Positions 61,154 through 64,000 of a DNA stretch of 64,000 nt are shown here, one piece after another (within the stretch, counting starts at the first letter, position 1; every line of letters begins with the position of its first letter). The stretch comes from Nitrincola lacisaponensis (GTDB lineage Bacteria; Pseudomonadota; Gammaproteobacteria; Pseudomonadales; Balneatricaceae), in the NCBI RefSeq assembly GCF_000691225.1, contig NZ_JMSZ01000036.1, positions 1 to 64,000 on the forward strand. Reading direction: 5' to 3'. The notes below the pieces were generated by a model, which was given only the letters and a program-made list of their open reading frames with translations, ran no database searches and was not told the origin of the DNA. The translations under genes and the position numbers were made by a program.

Positions 61154-62368
61154 CTAGCCAGGTTTGCGATGCAAACGCATGGCACAGTAACTGGCAATGA
61201 CTCCTCCGAGACCCAGCGTAGCAAAGGCCATTCCCCAGGTGACAGCAGGTGTGGCGTGCTGGAACAGATCGAGCACACCACCAAATGCCAGCGGCGCCAG
61301 TGCGCCAGCAATAAAACCCAGCAAGGATCGCCACGCCAGCACCCGTCCCAGATAGCCAGGTCGCACGGCTTCGGACAACGCGGTGGTGAGAACCGGCGAA
61401 TCACCCAGGCAGGTAAAGGCATAGGCCAGTACTAGCAGCATCAACAGCAGCAGGGGCAGATGGATTAGCCAGCCGATGCTGAAAGAGAGCAGTGTGCTGC
61501 TGGCAGCCAACAGCAATAGTAGTTTTTGACGTCCCAGCCGATCCGATAACCGCCCCATACTCAGTGCGGCAACTGCGCCAAACAGATGCATAAAGCCTGA
61601 CAGGTAAGCACCCCCCATGCTGGCTTGGGCACTGTCCAGTCCTTTCAGTGCAAAGCCTGCAGCCAAAAAGCCGGGTATCCAGGCCCACATACCTAACAGT
61701 TCCCAGTTATGTGCAATGTAACCGGTATTCAGCAAGCGTGACCGCCGGTTGCGCAACAGCTCGTCGGTGATGCGCAGATCAACCTGAGCCGGATGAATAC
61801 GATTAGCGAGTGGCGCGAGTGTCCAGATCAACAGCAGGGCACCGAAGATCGGCAGCATGCCGGTCAATATGAAGGCCATTTGCCAGCCGCCCAGCGCAAT
61901 GCCTAGGCCACCTATCGCCAGGGAAGCGGCATAGCCTATGGAGGTGGATGCTATCAGCATGCCCATCGCGTGGCCGCGTTTATCCGGGTTGATTTCATCT
62001 GAAATCAGTACGATGAGCGGTGTATAGATACCACCCTGGCAGAGACCGATCAGGCCGTAGAGCCAAAAGGCACTGTTCCAGTCCCGTGCCAGAAAGGCAA
62101 ACAACAGGCTGCTGATACCCGCTGCCAGTGCCGAGCTGGCGACCACCCGCTTGGCACCCAGATGGTCGGATGCCCAGGCAAACAGAAACAGCGACAGGGC
62201 ATAGCCGAGTGTAAACGAGGTGATGAGTGCACCCGCCGCTGTGGCACTGAGTGACCAGTCCCGGATTAACAGGGGTAAGGTGGCTGCTACCGTCATAAAC
62301 GTGGCAAACAATAGCACGCGTGCGAGGCAGACAAGACGAATACGGGTCTCTGTCAGAGTAGAGGTCAT
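61154..62368 (-). CDS. MFS transporter
   Basis: A 404-aa major-facilitator protein with 12 predicted helices and the MFS motif between helices 2 and 3 (FAWASDHLGAKRVV near 63-76), repeated as MGRLSDRLGRQKLL in the second half. Substrate unknown; the general look is of the cyanate/nitrate-like or drug-like small MFS exporters. It is 27 bases downstream of chrA on the same strand, so the two may be co-transcribed. Confidence 0.85.
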   Translation of the reverse strand: MTSTLTETRIRLVCLARVLLFATFMTVAATLPLLIRDWSLSATAAGALITSFTLGYALSLFLFAWASDHLGAKRVVASSALAAGISSLLFAFLARDWNSAFWLYGLIGLCQGGIYTPLIVLISDEINPDKRGHAMGMLIASTSIGYAASLAIGGLGIALGGWQMAFILTGMLPIFGALLLIWTLAPLANRIHPAQVDLRITDELLRNRRSRLLNTGYIAHNWELLGMWAWIPGFLAAGFALKGLDSAQASMGGAYLSGFMHLFGAVAALSMGRLSDRLGRQKLLLLLAASSTLLSFSIGWLIHLPLLLLMLLVLAYAFTCLGDSPVLTTALSEAVRPGYLGRVLAWRSLLGFIAGALAPLAFGGVLDLFQHATPAVTWGMAFATLGLGGVIASYCAMRLHRKPG

Positions 62369-62395
62369 GGTAAGGCAGGGCTCAGGTTAGGCTCG

Positions 62396-63580
62396 TTACA
62401 GCAAAGCATATCCTGCCAGACCGCCGAGGGGTACCAGTAGCCAGACAGGTATCCGTCCGGTGGCGAGCAAACCCAGCAGCACCAAGGCCAGTAAGGCGTC
62501 CTGCCACTGATGAATGCCTGCAGTAATTACCGGGTCGTATAGTGCGGCAGCCAGCAGGCCCACGACAGCTGCGTTGACACCACTGAGTGTCTGGCGCAGG
62601 CGCCGCTGGTGTCGCAGTGTTTGCCAGACCGGCAGTACTGCAATGAGTAGCAGGCAGCCGGGTAAAAAGATACTCACCAGCGCGATAGCGGCTGCCAGTA
62701 CGCCGCTTTGGGCTCCAATAAATGCAGAAAAGCTGAACAGTGGGCCGGGCATGGCCTGTGCAGCACCATAGCCAGCCAGAAAGTCATCGGCATTGATCAG
62801 TCCCTGGTTGACCGTTTCAGCATGCAGCAGCGGTAGTACGACGTGGCCACCACCAAACACCAGCGAGCCTGCGCGATACATGGCATCCGAGAGGGTCAGT
62901 AGCGGCGTCTGGCTGAGCAGTGCCAGTGAGGGCAGCAGCACCAGCCCGGCAATGAACAGGGCGGCAGAGAGTCCAGCCAGGCGTGAAGAGAGGTTAATCT
63001 GCAGACCTTGCCCATCATCCTGTGTCTGGGTTACTGGATTGATCAGTACCAGGGACAGTAGGGCACCGAGAAGCAATGCACCCAGTTGGCCAAAGACGCC
63101 TGGCAGCAGGAGTGCAACGGCTGCCGCCAGCAGTGCGATCAGTCGGCGCCGATAATCCGGCGTCAGGCTGCGCGCCATACTCCAGAGTGCCCAACAGACG
63201 ACGGCCACAGCAGTCACTTTCAGTCCTTGCAGCAGTCCCTGATAAGCCGTCAGCTCAAGTGCAACCAACGAGATACCCAGGAACAGCATTAACAGGGCTG
63301 AGGGCAGGGTGAAGGCTGCCCAGGCAGCAATTGCACCGCTGATCCCGGCACGTTGTAAGCCGATGGCAAATCCCACCTGACTACTGGCCGGACCGGGAAT
63401 AAACTGGCAGAGCGCCACCAGCTCCGCGTATGCCTGAGGTGTTAGCCAGCGTTTCTGTTCGACAAAAACTGCCTGAAAATAGCCCAGATGGGCCACCGGT
63501 CCCCCGAAGGCGGTCAAACCGAGCTTCAGAAAGGTCAGAAAAACATCTCGTACAGGTGTGGTTGATGGCTCAACTGGCAT
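62396..63580 (-). CDS. chrA: Chromate transporter ChrA, long two-domain form
   Basis: A 394-aa CHR-family permease with two homologous halves. The first carries FLKLGLTAFGGPVAHLGYF and the ALCQFIPGPASSQVGFAIG signature (about 57-75). The second repeats RAGSLVFGGGHVVLPLLHAE and GYGAAQAMPGPLFSFSAFIG. It exports chromate as a sulfate analogue. It overlaps the end of the upstream glycosyltransferase gene by 11 bases. Presence beside arsenic genes is consistent with metal-stress adaptation, though it lies outside the island. Confidence 0.94.
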   Translation of the reverse strand: MPVEPSTTPVRDVFLTFLKLGLTAFGGPVAHLGYFQAVFVEQKRWLTPQAYAELVALCQFIPGPASSQVGFAIGLQRAGISGAIAAWAAFTLPSALLMLFLGISLVALELTAYQGLLQGLKVTAVAVVCWALWSMARSLTPDYRRRLIALLAAAVALLLPGVFGQLGALLLGALLSLVLINPVTQTQDDGQGLQINLSSRLAGLSAALFIAGLVLLPSLALLSQTPLLTLSDAMYRAGSLVFGGGHVVLPLLHAETVNQGLINADDFLAGYGAAQAMPGPLFSFSAFIGAQSGVLAAAIALVSIFLPGCLLLIAVLPVWQTLRHQRRLRQTLSGVNAAVVGLLAAALYDPVITAGIHQWQDALLALVLLGLLATGRIPVWLLVPLGGLAGYALL

Positions 63581-64000
63581 GTCGGTTTTCCATGATAGGT
63601 TCAGGGGCCTGGGTGGGCAGGCCCAGGGTGCTGAGCAGCTGGTTCAGTATTTGCTCCGGCTGATAGTCCTGGTGACGTTGTGCTGCCAACTGTTGCATGC
63701 GTGCCTGCTCAAGCTGTGGACGTGTGAGGTAATGCAATACCTGAGCGGCCATCTGCTCTGCTGAGTCAGCCAGATAACCCTGCCGTCCTGGCTGGATAAT
63801 ATCCGCAGGTCCTTTGCTGGCATAGGCAATAACCGGCAGTCCGGTAGACAGCGCTTCCAGCACTACACACCCGAAGGTATCAAATCGAGAAGGTAATAGT
63901 AACAGATCGGCCTGTTGATAGACCTGTGCCATCTGATCGGATGGGACCCAGCCGAGGTATTCGGCTTCCGGTAATTGACGACGCAGTTTTTTCAGTGCCG
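63570..64000 (-). CDS. Glycosyltransferase family 4, C-terminal part (cut by window edge)
   Basis: The last 142 or so codons of a group 1 glycosyltransferase are visible; the frame is open to the end of the window. The donor-sugar-binding region reads LGWVPSDQMAQVYQQADLLLLPSRFDTFGCVVLEALSTGLPVIA in pieces, with the conserved E-x7-E motif (here FGCVVLEALSTGLPV) typical of GT-B/GT4 enzymes. The sugar and acceptor cannot be told. The true start lies beyond 64000. Confidence 0.88.
   Translation of the reverse strand, partial: ALKKLRRQLPEAEYLGWVPSDQMAQVYQQADLLLLPSRFDTFGCVVLEALSTGLPVIAYASKGPADIIQPGRQGYLADSAEQMAAQVLHYLTRPQLEQARMQQLAAQRHQDYQPEQILNQLLSTLGLPTQAPEPIMENRHAS

Noticed and set aside
1-64000. 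CRISPR arrays, tRNA/rRNA genes, insertion sequences or integrases
   Set aside because: No regularly spaced repeats, cloverleaf-like genes or transposase/integrase-like proteins were found on either strand, although island-like gene content at 40-61 kb made them worth looking for.

Overview
The window is a gene-dense stretch of a gammaproteobacterial chromosome. The order glmU-glmS, the run ubiC-ubiA-phoB-phoR beside phoU-pstBACS, a HexR-type regulator, a YjaG/DUF416 gene and a PA3496-like small gene all resemble Pseudomonas/Oceanospirillales relatives. An arx arsenite-oxidase operon suggests a haloalkaliphilic or otherwise arsenic-exposed member of that group. This placement comes from gene content only; genus is not determined. 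No rRNA, tRNA, CRISPR array, transposase or phage gene was seen, and no gene-free stretch exceeds 300 bases.

Layout. (1) 0.1-3.4 kb: glmU and glmS (UDP-GlcNAc synthesis), closed by a clear terminator. (2) 3.5-8.2 kb: a LysR regulator divergent from an RraA/HMG-aldolase-like gene and a tripartite tricarboxylate transporter (tctCBA). (3) 8.3-20.5 kb, minus strand: ECF sigma factor, FecR-type anti-sigma, an STN-domain TonB-dependent receptor with a Fur-like site, an orphan 146-aa protein, three tandem paralogous cytoplasmic Asp-box beta-propeller proteins, an ABC-exporter membrane domain without ATPase, a Bfd-like [2Fe-2S] protein and an anion permease. The propeller-to-Bfd genes overlap end to end. 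I recognise no described function for this set, and it is the best candidate in the window for an undescribed system, probably in iron or other metal-chelate handling. (4) 20.7-25.9 kb: zinc-free paralogues of ribosomal proteins L36 and L31 under a near-perfect Zur box, divergent from a four-gene Nik/Opp-type ABC importer. (5) 26-29.7 kb: hexR, yjaG, small orphans and a quinone-oxidoreductase-like gene. (6) 29.7-40.3 kb: phoR, phoB, ubiA, ubiC, phoU, pstB, pstA, pstC, pstS, with PHO boxes before phoB, pstC and pstS. (7) 40.4-59.4 kb: an arsenic island. It holds a DUF318 permease, a small CxxC redox protein, a SigZ-like ECF sigma, an orphan protein, arxB'-arxA-arxB-arxC-arxD (chemolithotrophic arsenite oxidase), a SlyD-like prolyl isomerase, modABC (molybdate uptake), a rhodanese, arsR, acr3, arsA, arsC, an ArsJ-partner GAPDH and arsJ. 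(8) 59.5-61.1 kb: a hipBA-type module with repeated operators. (9) 61.1-64 kb: an MFS transporter, chrA and a glycosyltransferase cut by the window edge.

How the parts fit. Arsenite would be oxidised to arsenate in the periplasm by ArxA, with electrons passing through the ArxB iron-sulfur clusters and the ArxC membrane anchor to quinone. ArxD matures ArxA, and ModABC supplies the molybdenum for its cofactor. Arsenate made this way enters through phosphate routes, and the Pst/Pho system lies next door. Cytosolic arsenate is either reduced by ArsC and expelled as arsenite by Acr3/ArsA, or joined to glyceraldehyde-3-phosphate by the GAPDH and exported by ArsJ. A shared palindrome (ATATATG, six bases, C(A/G)TATAT) lies before the arx operon and between arsC and the GAPDH-arsJ pair, suggesting one arsenic-responsive repressor links them.
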